The notes under the pieces were generated by a model, which worked only from the letters and a program-made list of their open reading frames with translations, did not search any database and was not told the DNA's origin. The translations under genes and the position numbers were made by a program. Shown in pieces: positions 34,446 through 42,686 of a stretch of DNA of 64,000 bases. How positions within the stretch are numbered: the stretch's first letter is position 1; each line of letters opens with the position of its first letter. Origin of the DNA: Alphaproteobacteria bacterium. Lineage in GTDB: Bacteria > Pseudomonadota > Alphaproteobacteria > Rhizobiales > Rhizobiaceae. The DNA lies in assembly GCA_016861165.1 (NCBI GenBank), contig BOKV01000007.1:62001-126000 (forward strand), in the 5' to 3' direction.

Positions 34446-35580
34446 GACAGGCCTCCGCCAGCAGGTGCTCGGCGATCGCCTCCAGATGGCGATCGGCGCT
34501 GCCCAGCAGCGCCGACACCGCCTGCGCCCGCTTGAGATAGAGATGCGGGTCGTATTCCCAGGTGAAGCCGACGCCGCCATGGAGCTGGATCGATTCCTCG
34601 GCCGCCCTGAACAGCAGGTCGCTTGCCAGCGCCCGCGCGGCGCGCGCTTCCAGCAGGCGTTCGTCGTCCTCGGCGTTTGCGAAATTTGCGGCGGCGCCCA
34701 GCACCATCGCCCGGGCTTCCGCAAGATCGACTTCAAGCCGGGCGCAGCGGTGCTTGACCGCCTGGAAGGAGGCAATGACCCGACCGAACTGCACGCGTTC
34801 GCCGACATAGGCGAGCGTCAGGTCCATGACCGCCCGCGCGGCGCCGACCTGCTCGGCGGCCAGGCCGAGATTGGCGGTGGCGATGGCCGAAGCGGCGGCC
34901 CGCGGCGTGAAGCCGTCAGCGTCGAGGCGGGCATCGGCCGACAGGCGCAGGCCGCGCATTTCCAGCGCGCCGATCTGCCGCGTGGCATCAAGCGTCTCGA
35001 TCTGGCGCGTCTCATGGCCGGCACCGCGTTCGAGCGCGAACAGTGCCAGCCCTTGCGCCAGGCGCGCCGGCACCAGCACGAGGTCGGCCGCCTCGGCATC
35101 GACGACCTGGGTGACTAGCCCGTCCAACAGGTAGCCGCCATTGGCGGGAACGGCGGTGACCGGCGTCGCGGCGAGCGGGTCGGCGGCGCCGAGGTCGCCC
35201 CAGGCGACGGTCGCCGCGATCTCGCCGGCGGCGATCCTCGGCAGGATGGCGGCGCGCGCCTCTTCGGTCGCCACCGCCGAAAGCAGCGGGGCGGCGGCGC
35301 AGGCCGTCGACCACAGTGGCAGCGGCGCCAGCCGCTCGCCGGCAGCCTCCACTACCAGAGAGAGTTCCGTGAGACTCAGCCCGAGGCCGCCATGGCGCTC
35401 GGCAATGGTCATGGCGCACCAGCCGAGTTGGCGCGCGACCGTCCGCCACAATGCCGCGTCGAATCCGGTGGCGGCCGCCACCGTCTGCCGCAATTGCTGC
35501 GGGCCGGCCCGGTCGGCGAGCAATCGCGCCGCCTGCTGGCGGATGAGGCGCTGATCGTCGGTCAGTTGAAGATCCATCAT
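34435..35580 (-). CDS. Acyl-CoA dehydrogenase, partner subunit of FadE30-like protein
   Basis: This is a 381-residue acyl-CoA dehydrogenase homologue. The flavin loop VGERVQFGRVIASFQAVKHR and the C-terminal HGGVGFTWEYDPHLYLKR are present. Two ATGs (35580, 35577) could start MDLQLTDDQRLIRQ. It is first in a three-gene operon with the fadE30-like gene and an SDR, and an island motif lies about 45 bases upstream. It resembles FadE33-like beta subunits. Confidence 0.87.
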   Translation of the reverse strand: MMDLQLTDDQRLIRQQAARLLADRAGPQQLRQTVAAATGFDAALWRTVARQLGWCAMTIAERHGGLGLSLTELSLVVEAAGERLAPLPLWSTACAAAPLLSAVATEEARAAILPRIAAGEIAATVAWGDLGAADPLAATPVTAVPANGGYLLDGLVTQVVDAEAADLVLVPARLAQGLALFALERGAGHETRQIETLDATRQIGALEMRGLRLSADARLDADGFTPRAAASAIATANLGLAAEQVGAARAVMDLTLAYVGERVQFGRVIASFQAVKHRCARLEVDLAEARAMVLGAAANFANAEDDERLLEARAARALASDLLFRAAEESIQLHGGVGFTWEYDPHLYLKRAQAVSALLGSADRHLEAIAEHLLAEACHER

Positions 35581-35622
35581 GTTCACGTCTCCGCCCGCCG
35601 ATGCCATTGCCGCGCCGGCGGC

Positions 35623-35642
35623 GCATCGTCCGAACGAGGGAG
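35623..35642 (-). promoter_or_regulatory. Island motif between the fadE30 operon and a divergent SDR
   Basis: GCATCGTCCGAACGAGGGAG has a perfect promoter-proximal 12 bases but a degenerate distal half. The inner edge lies 43 bases from the acyl-CoA dehydrogenase start, the closest of the set. The divergent SDR start is 113 bases away. Confidence 0.6.
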
Positions 35643-35754
35643 GGGTGTCGCCCGTCTTCTGGCGCGCATCATGCAAATGAACGATGCCGGCGCCAACCGG
35701 CCGGCCGATGCTGACGCGATCGGAACCCCGCTCGCGCCGGCATGGAGGGCTTCG

Positions 35755-36663
35755 TTGGCGACAGCAGCTTCAATCGGGCGGCCCGCCGCAGCGCTGGCCG
35801 GAAAGGCGGTGGTTATCACCGGGGCGGGCGGCGGTCTCGGCGCCGCCTATGCCCGACTTGCCGCCGCACTGGGCGCAGCGGTCGTGGTCAACGACGTCGA
35901 CGCGGCGGCGGCCCGCGCCACGGCGGACGCCATCCGCCGGGCAGGCGGCAACGCCATCGCCGAGCCGGGAGACGTGTCGGTTTGGGACTTCGCCGAAAAC
36001 CTCGTCGAGTCCTGCGTCAAGGATTTCGGCACCATCACCGGCTTCGTCAGCAATGCCGGCATTCTGCGGCCGGCGCTGCTCGATGATCTGAGCGAGGCCG
36101 ACCTGCGCCGCATGATCGAGGTCAACCTGATCGGCACCGCCGCCGGCGCGCGGGCGGCAGCGATGCGGCTGAAGGCGATCGGCCGCGGCGGCTCGATCGT
36201 CAACGTCGCTTCCGGCGCCCAGGCCGGCGATGTCGCGCTCGGCGGCTATGCCGCCACCAAGGGGGCCGTGGCCTCGCTCACCTATAGCTGGGCGATGGAA
36301 CTGCGCGGCTCCGGCATCCGCATGAATGCCGTCTCGCCGCTCGCCGACACGGCGATGGCCGGCCAGAACGCGCATCTGATGGCGCTGCAGGCGGCGCATC
36401 GCCAGGTGGCCTATGCGTCGCTGCCGCCGGCCGAGGCCAACGCCCCGGTGGTGGCGTATCTCCTTTCCGACGCGGCGGCCGCCATCACCGGCCAGGTGGT
36501 GCGCATTGCCAACCGGCAGCTCTCCTTGGTCAGCCATCCGATGATCGCCGCGCCGGTGCTGGAGGACGACTGGACCTTTGACAAGGTGGCCGCCGCCTTC
36601 GACAGGGAACTCGCGGCGCGCCAGCATCGGCTCGGCCTCGCCTTCGCCGGGAGTGGCAGTTGA
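35755..36663 (+). CDS. SDR-family hydroxyacyl-CoA dehydrogenase
   Basis: This is a 302-residue SDR: TGAGGGLGAAYA, VVVNDVD, SNAG, VASGA and YAATK. The VVVND feature and long C-terminal tail resemble the gene at 22348 and multifunctional-enzyme-type hydroxyacyl-CoA dehydrogenases. The TTG at 35755 is chosen for its GGAGGG five bases upstream; an ATG at 35671 in the same frame would add 28 residues without SDR features. It is monocistronic between the divergent fadE30 operon and the TetR gene. Confidence 0.78.
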   Translation: MATAASIGRPAAALAGKAVVITGAGGGLGAAYARLAAALGAAVVVNDVDAAAARATADAIRRAGGNAIAEPGDVSVWDFAENLVESCVKDFGTITGFVSNAGILRPALLDDLSEADLRRMIEVNLIGTAAGARAAAMRLKAIGRGGSIVNVASGAQAGDVALGGYAATKGAVASLTYSWAMELRGSGIRMNAVSPLADTAMAGQNAHLMALQAAHRQVAYASLPPAEANAPVVAYLLSDAAAAITGQVVRIANRQLSLVSHPMIAAPVLEDDWTFDKVAAAFDRELAARQHRLGLAFAGSGS

Positions 36664-36784
36664 GCCGGCTGCCCGCACCGCACGCCGCGCGCCGGTGGCG
36701 GCGATCAGCAACGCCGCTTTGTTGTAGGCGTCCGCCAGTGCTATCTAGAATAGGGATTCCGTCGATGCCGCGGAGGGAGAAGAC

Positions 36785-37552
36785 GTGAGCGGTTCCGACA
36801 CAGCGATGCGACAGGCGGGCACGGTCGCCGGACCGGGCCAGACGGCCGGCCCGCGCGCCAATGATGGCCGCATGGGGACGACCAACCCGCGCAAGGAACT
36901 GGTGCGCGAGCAGCTCATCGACATCGCCGCGCATCTGTTCGACAGCAAGGGCTACGCGCAGACCAGCATCAACGACATCGCCCGTGCCATCGGGCTCGGG
37001 CGTTCGGCCGTATACCACTATTTCCGCAACAAGGAGGAGATCCTGGCAGCGCTGGTCGAGGCCGAGGCGCTTGCGCCTTCCCATCAGCTGCAGGAGCTGA
37101 TCGAGCAGACGGACCTGACGCCGAGCGAGCGGCTGCGACGCGCCATCGTCGACGGCATCAAACGGCGCCTGTCGACCGGTTCGCGCTTCATCCTGCTCGC
37201 CCGCCTGGAGGCCCAGATTCCCGAGGAACTGGGGCCGGTCTACAACAAGGGCCGGCGCGACATCTATGATTTCTACGTGCGCTGCATCGCCGACGGCATC
37301 GCCTGCGGCGAGTTCCGTCAGGTCGATCCGAAGATCGCTGCCTTCGCCGTCATCGGCATGGCCAACTGGACGTCGCGCTGGTACTCGCCAAGCGGGGCGC
37401 TCAGCCCGGAGCAAATCGGCGAGATCATCGCCGACATCGCCATGCATGGCCTTACCGCCCGCGACAGCGCCGTGCGCAACGACGCCGGCATCCGCAACGC
37501 GCTGCAGGGTCTGCGCGAGCAGGTCGACTGGCTGGAGCGCAACCTCAAATAG
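36785..37552 (+). CDS. TetR-family transcriptional regulator
   Basis: This is a 255-residue repressor-type regulator. The N-terminal HTH covers about residues 42-90 (FDSKGYAQTSINDIARAIG, YHYFRNKEEIL). The C-terminal ligand domain has NWTSRWYSPSGALSPEQIGE, which resembles the end of KstR2, the acyl-CoA-responsive repressor of the mycobacterial C/D-ring regulon. A GTG start at 36785 with GGAGGGAG upstream is used; an ATG at 36872 would remove a 29-residue tail. No island motif precedes it. It may sense a ring-derived CoA ester. Confidence 0.86.
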   Translation: MSGSDTAMRQAGTVAGPGQTAGPRANDGRMGTTNPRKELVREQLIDIAAHLFDSKGYAQTSINDIARAIGLGRSAVYHYFRNKEEILAALVEAEALAPSHQLQELIEQTDLTPSERLRRAIVDGIKRRLSTGSRFILLARLEAQIPEELGPVYNKGRRDIYDFYVRCIADGIACGEFRQVDPKIAAFAVIGMANWTSRWYSPSGALSPEQIGEIIADIAMHGLTARDSAVRNDAGIRNALQGLREQVDWLERNLK

Positions 37553-37555
37553 GCC

Positions 37556-38149
37556 TCAGTCGAAGACGACCTTGGAATCGGCGAGGAAGTCGGCATAGGT
37601 CTCGTGGCGGATCAGCGGGTCGCCGCCCGGCCACGCCGCCAGGCGCGCGGCCACCGCCTCGCGGGCGCGGCGCCATCGGCGCGGCACGATCTCCAGCATC
37701 GGCCCGAATGCGGCTGGCGAGCGGTAGTAGACGATCGGCTCGCGCTGCCCGGGCAGCGGAATGACGAAATCGGGCCGGTAGCCGGCGGCTTCGAGCCTGC
37801 GGCGGGCCTCGTCGTAGTCGTGGACCCAGTAGCCGAGATGCTGGAGGCCTTCGCCGCCACTGTCGAGAAACGCCCTGTAGGGCGAGGGCGCGTCGTTGAC
37901 CTGCTCGATGAGTTCGATCTGCACGTCGCCGAGGAAGCCGAAGGCGAGCCGCAGCTCGACGCGGACCGGCAGGCCGCGATAGTGGGAGACGCCGGGCGGG
38001 CGGCCGGTACCCTTGTCGAGAAACAGGAACGGGCCGACGCCCAGCACCTCGATCCAGTGCCTGACGGCGGCATCGAGATCGCGCACCACGAAGCCGAGCT
38101 GCGTGGCCGGCCCGAGGATGGGCCGCAGACTGCCGCCGCCACCACCCAT
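37556..38149 (-). CDS. VOC/glyoxalase-superfamily protein
   Basis: This is a 197-residue vicinal-oxygen-chelate protein with paired beta-alpha-beta units ([40 protein letters not shown]) and a likely metal Glu near MLEIVP. Length and motifs recall methylmalonyl-CoA epimerase-like and lyase-like members. The ATG at 38149 follows the thiolase stop by 29 bases. It ends three bases from the convergent TetR gene. An epimerase role on a methyl-branched acyl-CoA is possible but unproven. Confidence 0.75.
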   Translation of the reverse strand: MGGGGGSLRPILGPATQLGFVVRDLDAAVRHWIEVLGVGPFLFLDKGTGRPPGVSHYRGLPVRVELRLAFGFLGDVQIELIEQVNDAPSPYRAFLDSGGEGLQHLGYWVHDYDEARRRLEAAGYRPDFVIPLPGQREPIVYYRSPAAFGPMLEIVPRRWRRAREAVAARLAAWPGGDPLIRHETYADFLADSKVVFD

Positions 38150-38178
38150 GTCGGCCGGGTGCGTCACCGCCGGGCCGG

Positions 38179-39384
38179 TCAGTGGACGATCTCGAACAGG
38201 CCGGCCGCGCCCATGCCGCCACCGACGCACATGGTGACGACGCCATATTTCACCTTGCGGCGGCGGCCCTCGAAGAGGAGGTGGCCGGTGGTGCGCGCGC
38301 CAGTCATGCCGAACGGATGGCCGACGGCGATGGCGCCGCCATTGACGTTGAGCTTGTCGGGGTCGATGCCCAGCCGGTCACGGCAGTACAGCGCCTGGCA
38401 GGCGAAGGCCTCGTTCAGCTCCCACAGGTCGATGTCGTCGATCTTCAGCCCGTGCCGGGCCAGCAGCCTGGGCACGGCCAGCACCGGGCCGATGCCCATC
38501 TCCTCGGGCGGGCAGCCGGCGACGGCCATGCCGCGATAGACGCCGAGCGGGGCGAGCCCCCGGCGCGCCGCCTCGCCCGCCTCCATCAGTACCAGAGCGG
38601 CCGCGCCGTCGGAGAGTTGCGAGGCGTTGCCGGCCGTCACATGCTCGCCGGCCTTGATCACCTCGCCATTGGCGAACACCGGCTCCAGCCCGGCGAGGCC
38701 CTCCAGCGTGGTGTCGGCGCGGAAGCCCTCATCATGGGTGAGCAGCACGTCCTCGAAACGGGTCTGGCTGGTCTCCTTGTCGACCACCAGCTTGCGCGAG
38801 GGCATGGGCGCAAGTTCCTCGTCGAAACGGCCGGCCTGGTGGGCGGCAGCGGTCCTGAGCTGGCTGGTCAGTGCGAACTCGTCCTGGGCCTGGCGACCGA
38901 TGCCGTATTTGCGCGCCACGATCTCGGCCGTCTCGATCATGGTCATGTAGATGTGCGGCCAGTGCCTCAGCGCAGCCTGCGAGCGGCTGCGGTGCGCATT
39001 CTTGTGCTCGTTCTGGGTGAGGCTGATCGATTCGACGCCACCGGCGACCACCGTCTGCATGCCGTCGACGATGATCTGCTTGGCGGCGATCGATACCGCC
39101 ATCAGGCCCGCCGAGCACATCCGGTCGATCGCCATGCCCGGCACGGAATCGGGCAGGCCGGCGGCCGCCGCCGTCAGCCGGCCGATATTGTAGCCCTGGG
39201 TTCCCTGCTGGGCCGAGCAGCCGATCACCACGTCCTCGACCGAGGCCGGATCGATACCGGCACGGCCGATCGCCTCGCGCGCGGCGTGGCCCGACAGGGC
39301 CGGGGCCTCGGTGTCATTGAAGGCGCCGCGATAGGCCTTGCCGATCGGCGTGCGGGCGGCGGAGACGATGACGGCTTCGCGCAC
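38179..39384 (-). CDS. Acetyl-CoA acetyltransferase (thiolase)
   Basis: This is a 401-residue degradative thiolase: Cys90 in [15 protein letters not shown], the His loop [10 protein letters not shown] and the second Cys in TMCVGGGMG. It differs from the FadA6-type enzyme at 20577, so the island has two thiolases of different specificity. One probably handles the ring-opened diacid and this one a later beta-ketoacyl-CoA. It is co-transcribed with the VOC gene, with an island motif 86 bases upstream. Confidence 0.92.
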   Translation of the reverse strand: MREAVIVSAARTPIGKAYRGAFNDTEAPALSGHAAREAIGRAGIDPASVEDVVIGCSAQQGTQGYNIGRLTAAAAGLPDSVPGMAIDRMCSAGLMAVSIAAKQIIVDGMQTVVAGGVESISLTQNEHKNAHRSRSQAALRHWPHIYMTMIETAEIVARKYGIGRQAQDEFALTSQLRTAAAHQAGRFDEELAPMPSRKLVVDKETSQTRFEDVLLTHDEGFRADTTLEGLAGLEPVFANGEVIKAGEHVTAGNASQLSDGAAALVLMEAGEAARRGLAPLGVYRGMAVAGCPPEEMGIGPVLAVPRLLARHGLKIDDIDLWELNEAFACQALYCRDRLGIDPDKLNVNGGAIAVGHPFGMTGARTTGHLLFEGRRRKVKYGVVTMCVGGGMGAAGLFEIVH

Positions 39385-39469
39385 GGGCAGTCTCCGGCAT
39401 TGGGTGAGAGGCGCCGCGACGGGTCGCCCCGGATGCGAATCTCACGGGTAGGGCGGGCCCGCCGACCCT

Positions 39470-39489
39470 GCATCGTCTGAAGGGACTAA
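39470..39489 (-). promoter_or_regulatory. Island motif upstream of the thiolase-VOC operon
   Basis: GCATCGTCTGAAGGGACTAA is the best match to the consensus. It lies three bases beyond the stop codon of the upstream SDR (39493) and 86 bases before the thiolase start. Confidence 0.82.
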
Positions 39490-39492
39490 CGC

Positions 39493-40251
39493 TCAGGAGA
39501 TCAGGATGCCGCTGTCGACGCACAGCATCTGGCCGGTGGTGCGCCGGGATTCGTCGGAAGCGAGGAAGATCGCCGCGTTGGCGACATCCCGCGGCTCGCT
39601 GAGACCGAGCAGATAGGCCTTGCGCTGGTCCTCCAGATGCGGCTCGCGGGCGAAAAAGGCCAGCACGCGCTCGGTGGCGACGGCGCCCGGCACCAGCACG
39701 TTGACCCGCACCTTGTCGGCGGCATATTCGACCGCCATCGCCCGCGTCAGCGCGATGACGCCGCCCTTGGCCGCCGTATAGGCGTCCCGATTGGGGATGC
39801 CCATCGCACCCATGATCGAGGCGGTGTTGATGACCGAACCGCCACCAGCGGCGACCAGGTGCGGGATGCCGAAATGGCAGCATAGCCAGGTGCCGAACAG
39901 GTCGAGCTCGATCGTCTTCCAGAACACCTCGGCCGGCGTCCTCGTCACTGGCCCGTCGCGCGCCGAGGAGCCGCCGGCGTTGTTGTAGAGGATGTCGAGC
40001 CGGCCGAAGGCGGCGACGGCCTCGGCCAGCCCCTGTTCGACGCTGTCCTCACGCGTCACGTCGATGCGCACGAAGCGCGCCTCGCCGCCGGCGACACGGA
40101 TTTCGGCGGCAATGCGCTCGCCCTCGGCCTGGCGCCGCCCCCCGATCGCGACGCTGGCGCCCTCGGCGGCGAACGCACGGGCGGCGACCGCGCCGATCCC
40201 GCCGGTGCCGCCGGTGATGAACGCCACCTTGTCCTTCAGCCTGTCCGCCAC
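39493..40251 (-). CDS. SDR-family oxidoreductase
   Basis: This is a 252-residue SDR: TGGTGGIGAVAA, NNAGG, NTAS, YTAAK and a DSG C-terminal motif. It starts with GTG at 40251, four bases after the upstream SDR stop, with AGGGGTGA in front. It is the last gene of a four-gene operon (epimerase-like, NTF2-like, SDR, SDR). Substrate unknown; an alcohol or ketone of the island pathway is expected. Confidence 0.83.
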   Translation of the reverse strand: MADRLKDKVAFITGGTGGIGAVAARAFAAEGASVAIGGRRQAEGERIAAEIRVAGGEARFVRIDVTREDSVEQGLAEAVAAFGRLDILYNNAGGSSARDGPVTRTPAEVFWKTIELDLFGTWLCCHFGIPHLVAAGGGSVINTASIMGAMGIPNRDAYTAAKGGVIALTRAMAVEYAADKVRVNVLVPGAVATERVLAFFAREPHLEDQRKAYLLGLSEPRDVANAAIFLASDESRRTTGQMLCVDSGILIS

Positions 40252-40255
40252 GGCG

Positions 40256-41140
40256 TCACCCCTGCTGCGCTCCGCCGCGCCGGGTGTAGCCGTCGGCGAC
40301 GATGATCGGCAAGTGCGTCCAGCCGCCGTCGGCCAGGCGCATCCAGGCGCCGGCGGCCAGCGCGCCGCCGTCGACGACGATGGTCGCACCGCTGACCCAG
40401 CCGGACAAGCGGTCGGAGGCGAGATAGAGCGCCGCGCCGGCCGAATCGGCCGCTTCGCCGAACCTGCCGATCGGGAACCAGCGCCGCATGTGCTCGCGGT
40501 TTTCCGGCGGTACGCGGGCCGTCGCCACGATCTGGGCGGTGTTGGTCGTCTCCGGCGCCACCGCGTTGACGCGAATGCCGTACTGGCCGAGCTCGACGGC
40601 GAGACTCCGCGTGAAGCCGGTGATTGCCGCCTTGAACGCCGAATAGACGACGGTCAGCGGAATGCCACGGAACGCCTCGATCGTCGACAGGTTGATGATG
40701 GAGCCGCCTTGGCCGCTCGCCCGCATCAGCGGGATCGCCGCCCTGGTCACGCGGAACATTTGCAGCAGATTGACCTCGTAGAGCGCCTGCCACTGGTCCT
40801 CGTCGGAGCTGGCGAACTCGCCCTTGAAGCCGAGATAGTCGCCGACATTGTTGACCAGCACGTCGAGGCGGCCGAAGCGGCTCTCGGCTGCGCCCATCAG
40901 CGCGGCCACCTGGTCCGCCCGGCGCACGTCGCACTCGACCACCAGACTGTCGCAGCCGCCGGCCCGGAGTGCGGCGCGCAAATCGGCGGCGCGGCCGGCG
41001 TCGATCTCGGCGACGGCAAGCCGCATGCCGGCGCGGGCGAACAGCTCGGCCGTCGCCCGGCCGATGCCGGCGCCGCCGCCGGTGATGAGGCCGACCTTGC
41101 CGGCAAGGCCGATGAGCGAGCGTTCGTCGTCCGTGCTCAT
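40256..41140 (-). CDS. SDR-family oxidoreductase
   Basis: This is a 294-residue SDR with TGGGAGIGRA, a two-residue CDVRR site, NNVG, the catalytic Ser in INLSTIEA, Tyr and Lys in YSAFK and VVDGG near residue 257. About 35 extra residues follow that motif (GGWTHLPIIVADGYTR). It overlaps the NTF2-like gene by four bases. The repeated pattern of paired SDRs here suggests successive oxidations, but the substrates cannot be deduced. Confidence 0.82.
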   Translation of the reverse strand: MSTDDERSLIGLAGKVGLITGGGAGIGRATAELFARAGMRLAVAEIDAGRAADLRAALRAGGCDSLVVECDVRRADQVAALMGAAESRFGRLDVLVNNVGDYLGFKGEFASSDEDQWQALYEVNLLQMFRVTRAAIPLMRASGQGGSIINLSTIEAFRGIPLTVVYSAFKAAITGFTRSLAVELGQYGIRVNAVAPETTNTAQIVATARVPPENREHMRRWFPIGRFGEAADSAGAALYLASDRLSGWVSGATIVVDGGALAAGAWMRLADGGWTHLPIIVADGYTRRGGAQQG

Positions 41141-41604
41141 GAAGATGCTTCCGTCGTGACCGCGGGTTGCGGCGGCCGGCCAGTGCGATAATGGGCATCG
41201 CCGACCAGCACCAGCCGGCGGTGGGCGATCAGCCAGGTGCGTTCGGCGAGCGTGAAGCTGTCCTCGTAGCGGATCGTCATCTCGTAGCAGTGTTCGGCAC
41301 CATCGCGGTCGCGATAGTAGTGGCGGGCATAGCCGTGGGTCTGCGCCGTGGCGCGGTCACCGTCAATAGCCGGCAGCATGCCGACCACGCCGTGATGGGT
41401 GCGCGCATAGAGGCGGCGCATCATCGCCGGGACCCCGGCGAGCGCGTCGCGGCCGGCAAAGCGGCCGCGCGGCGCCTCCAGCACGCCGTCGGGCATGAAC
41501 TGCCCGGCGAACAGCTCGCCGTCGCCACGGTCGACGGCGAAGGCATAGCGTTCCGCCGTCTGGCGCAGCGCGAAGGCGGCAATGAGCTCGTCGCCGGCGT
41601 TCAT
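41137..41604 (-). CDS. NTF2-like/SnoaL-type protein
   Basis: This is a 155-residue protein with the cone-shaped NTF2-like fold: a long first helix (RQTAERYAFAVDRGDGELFA), then FMPDGVLE and a late strand WLIAHRRLVLVG. Its start overlaps the stop of the epimerase-like gene (ATG 41604). It is smaller than the related protein at 28578. It could be an isomerase or a small hydratase; no catalytic residue can be assigned with certainty. Confidence 0.77.
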   Translation of the reverse strand: MNAGDELIAAFALRQTAERYAFAVDRGDGELFAGQFMPDGVLEAPRGRFAGRDALAGVPAMMRRLYARTHHGVVGMLPAIDGDRATAQTHGYARHYYRDRDGAEHCYEMTIRYEDSFTLAERTWLIAHRRLVLVGDAHYRTGRPPQPAVTTEASS

Positions 41605-42521
41605 CAACCGCCCCCGGCGGGCGATACCAGGCCCACGACCTCGGCGACAGCGCGCGCCACGTCGTTGCGCCGGTAGCCGAGGAGCCGGGTCTCAGCCGGG
41701 TCCGGCTCGTAGGCCAGCACCTTGCCACGCCCTGGCACGATGAAGGCGTCCGGCAGCAGCGGGTGTTCCTCGTCGCGCTCTTCGACGCGCGCCGGATTGC
41801 CGACGGCGTCGAAGAAGAGCTGGAAGAACTCGCGGAAGCGCAGGTTCTGGTCGCCGACCAGATAGGCGCGGCCGGCCTCGGCCCGCGCGAGCGCGCCGAC
41901 GATCGCCTCGCAAAGCGAGCTGACCGACATGTAGTTGGTGCCGCCGGCCGGCGCGAAGCAGGCGATGTCGGGCCGCGCGCCGCGCGCCCAGGCGGTCAGC
42001 CCCTCGTAGCGGCGGGCCGGCACGCCCGGAACCGCACCGACGATCGACGGCGGGTTGAGCGTGGAAACATTGAAGCTGGCGTCGGCAAGCGCGCGGGTGC
42101 CCTCGTCGGCGAGCTGGCGGGCACGCACATAGGCATTCGTCGCGGCCAGTTCCGGCATGACATGGTGGTAGTAGCTGCCGAGCTGGACGAGGCGGCCGAC
42201 GCCCGCCTGCCTGGCCCGCGCGGCGAAGGCCGGGACCCCCTCGATCTGCATGGCGCGCCAGAACGCGTCGGCGTCGTCGCCGCCACGCAGGTGGCGGATG
42301 TCGTTGCCGGCGGCAAAGACGATGGCGTCGAAGCCTTCGAGCTGGCGTGGCGTGAAGTGGCCGCGCGAATAGTCGCCCAGCAGCGCCGGGAACCGGGCCA
42401 TCGGCGTCGCCGCCGCCGCCGGCCGGCGCGAGCCGATCACCACCTCATGGCCCTCGGCGGCCAGCATGACGGCGGCATGCCCGCCGATCATCCCGGTGCC
42501 GCCGACGATCAGTATCTTCAC
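41604..42521 (-). CDS. Extended-SDR NAD-dependent epimerase/dehydrogenase-like protein
   Basis: This 305-residue protein begins with an extended-SDR Rossmann motif (VGGTGMIGGHAA, residues 6-17). SYYHHVMPELAATNAYVRARQ gives a possible YxxxK-like helix, but with Arg in the usual Lys position. The C-terminal half resembles sugar epimerases and 3-beta-hydroxysteroid dehydrogenase-like proteins. It leads a four-gene operon with an island motif about 59 bases upstream. The activity is uncertain. Confidence 0.78.
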   Translation of the reverse strand: MKILIVGGTGMIGGHAAVMLAAEGHEVVIGSRRPAAAATPMARFPALLGDYSRGHFTPRQLEGFDAIVFAAGNDIRHLRGGDDADAFWRAMQIEGVPAFAARARQAGVGRLVQLGSYYHHVMPELAATNAYVRARQLADEGTRALADASFNVSTLNPPSIVGAVPGVPARRYEGLTAWARGARPDIACFAPAGGTNYMSVSSLCEAIVGALARAEAGRAYLVGDQNLRFREFFQLFFDAVGNPARVEERDEEHPLLPDAFIVPGRGKVLAYEPDPAETRLLGYRRNDVARAVAEVVGLVSPAGGG

Positions 42522-42579
42522 TTCGCAACCTTTCCCGCGAAGGGACTACCGGGCGATTGTCGCGGGGAGGACGCGCGCC

Positions 42580-42599
42580 GCATCGTCTGCTTGGATTAG
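42580..42599 (-). promoter_or_regulatory. Island motif facing the epimerase-like operon
   Basis: GCATCGTCTGCTTGGATTAG keeps the conserved half with changes in the middle. Inner edge 59 bases from the start at 42521. A third partial piece, CGAAGGGACTAC, lies next to this start at about 42538-42549. Confidence 0.62.
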
Positions 42600-42613
42600 C
42601 CGCGGCCTTCTGC

Positions 42614-42633
42614 TTACCTCATCCGGACGATGC
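42614..42633 (+). promoter_or_regulatory. Island motif facing the SDR-ligase operon
   Basis: TTACCTCATCCGGACGATGC is the reverse-oriented copy in the same divergent gap. It ends 54 bases before the GTG start of the SDR at 42687. The gap thus carries two back-to-back copies, one per direction. Confidence 0.65.
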
Positions 42634-42686
42634 AGGCGGGGCGGCCCGATGGTCGTGTCGCCGGGGTGGTCGCAGTGGAGGCAATC

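Noticed and set aside
36664-36784. Palindrome around TCTAGA as TetR operator
   Set aside because: The arms are offset and short. I could not support it over chance.
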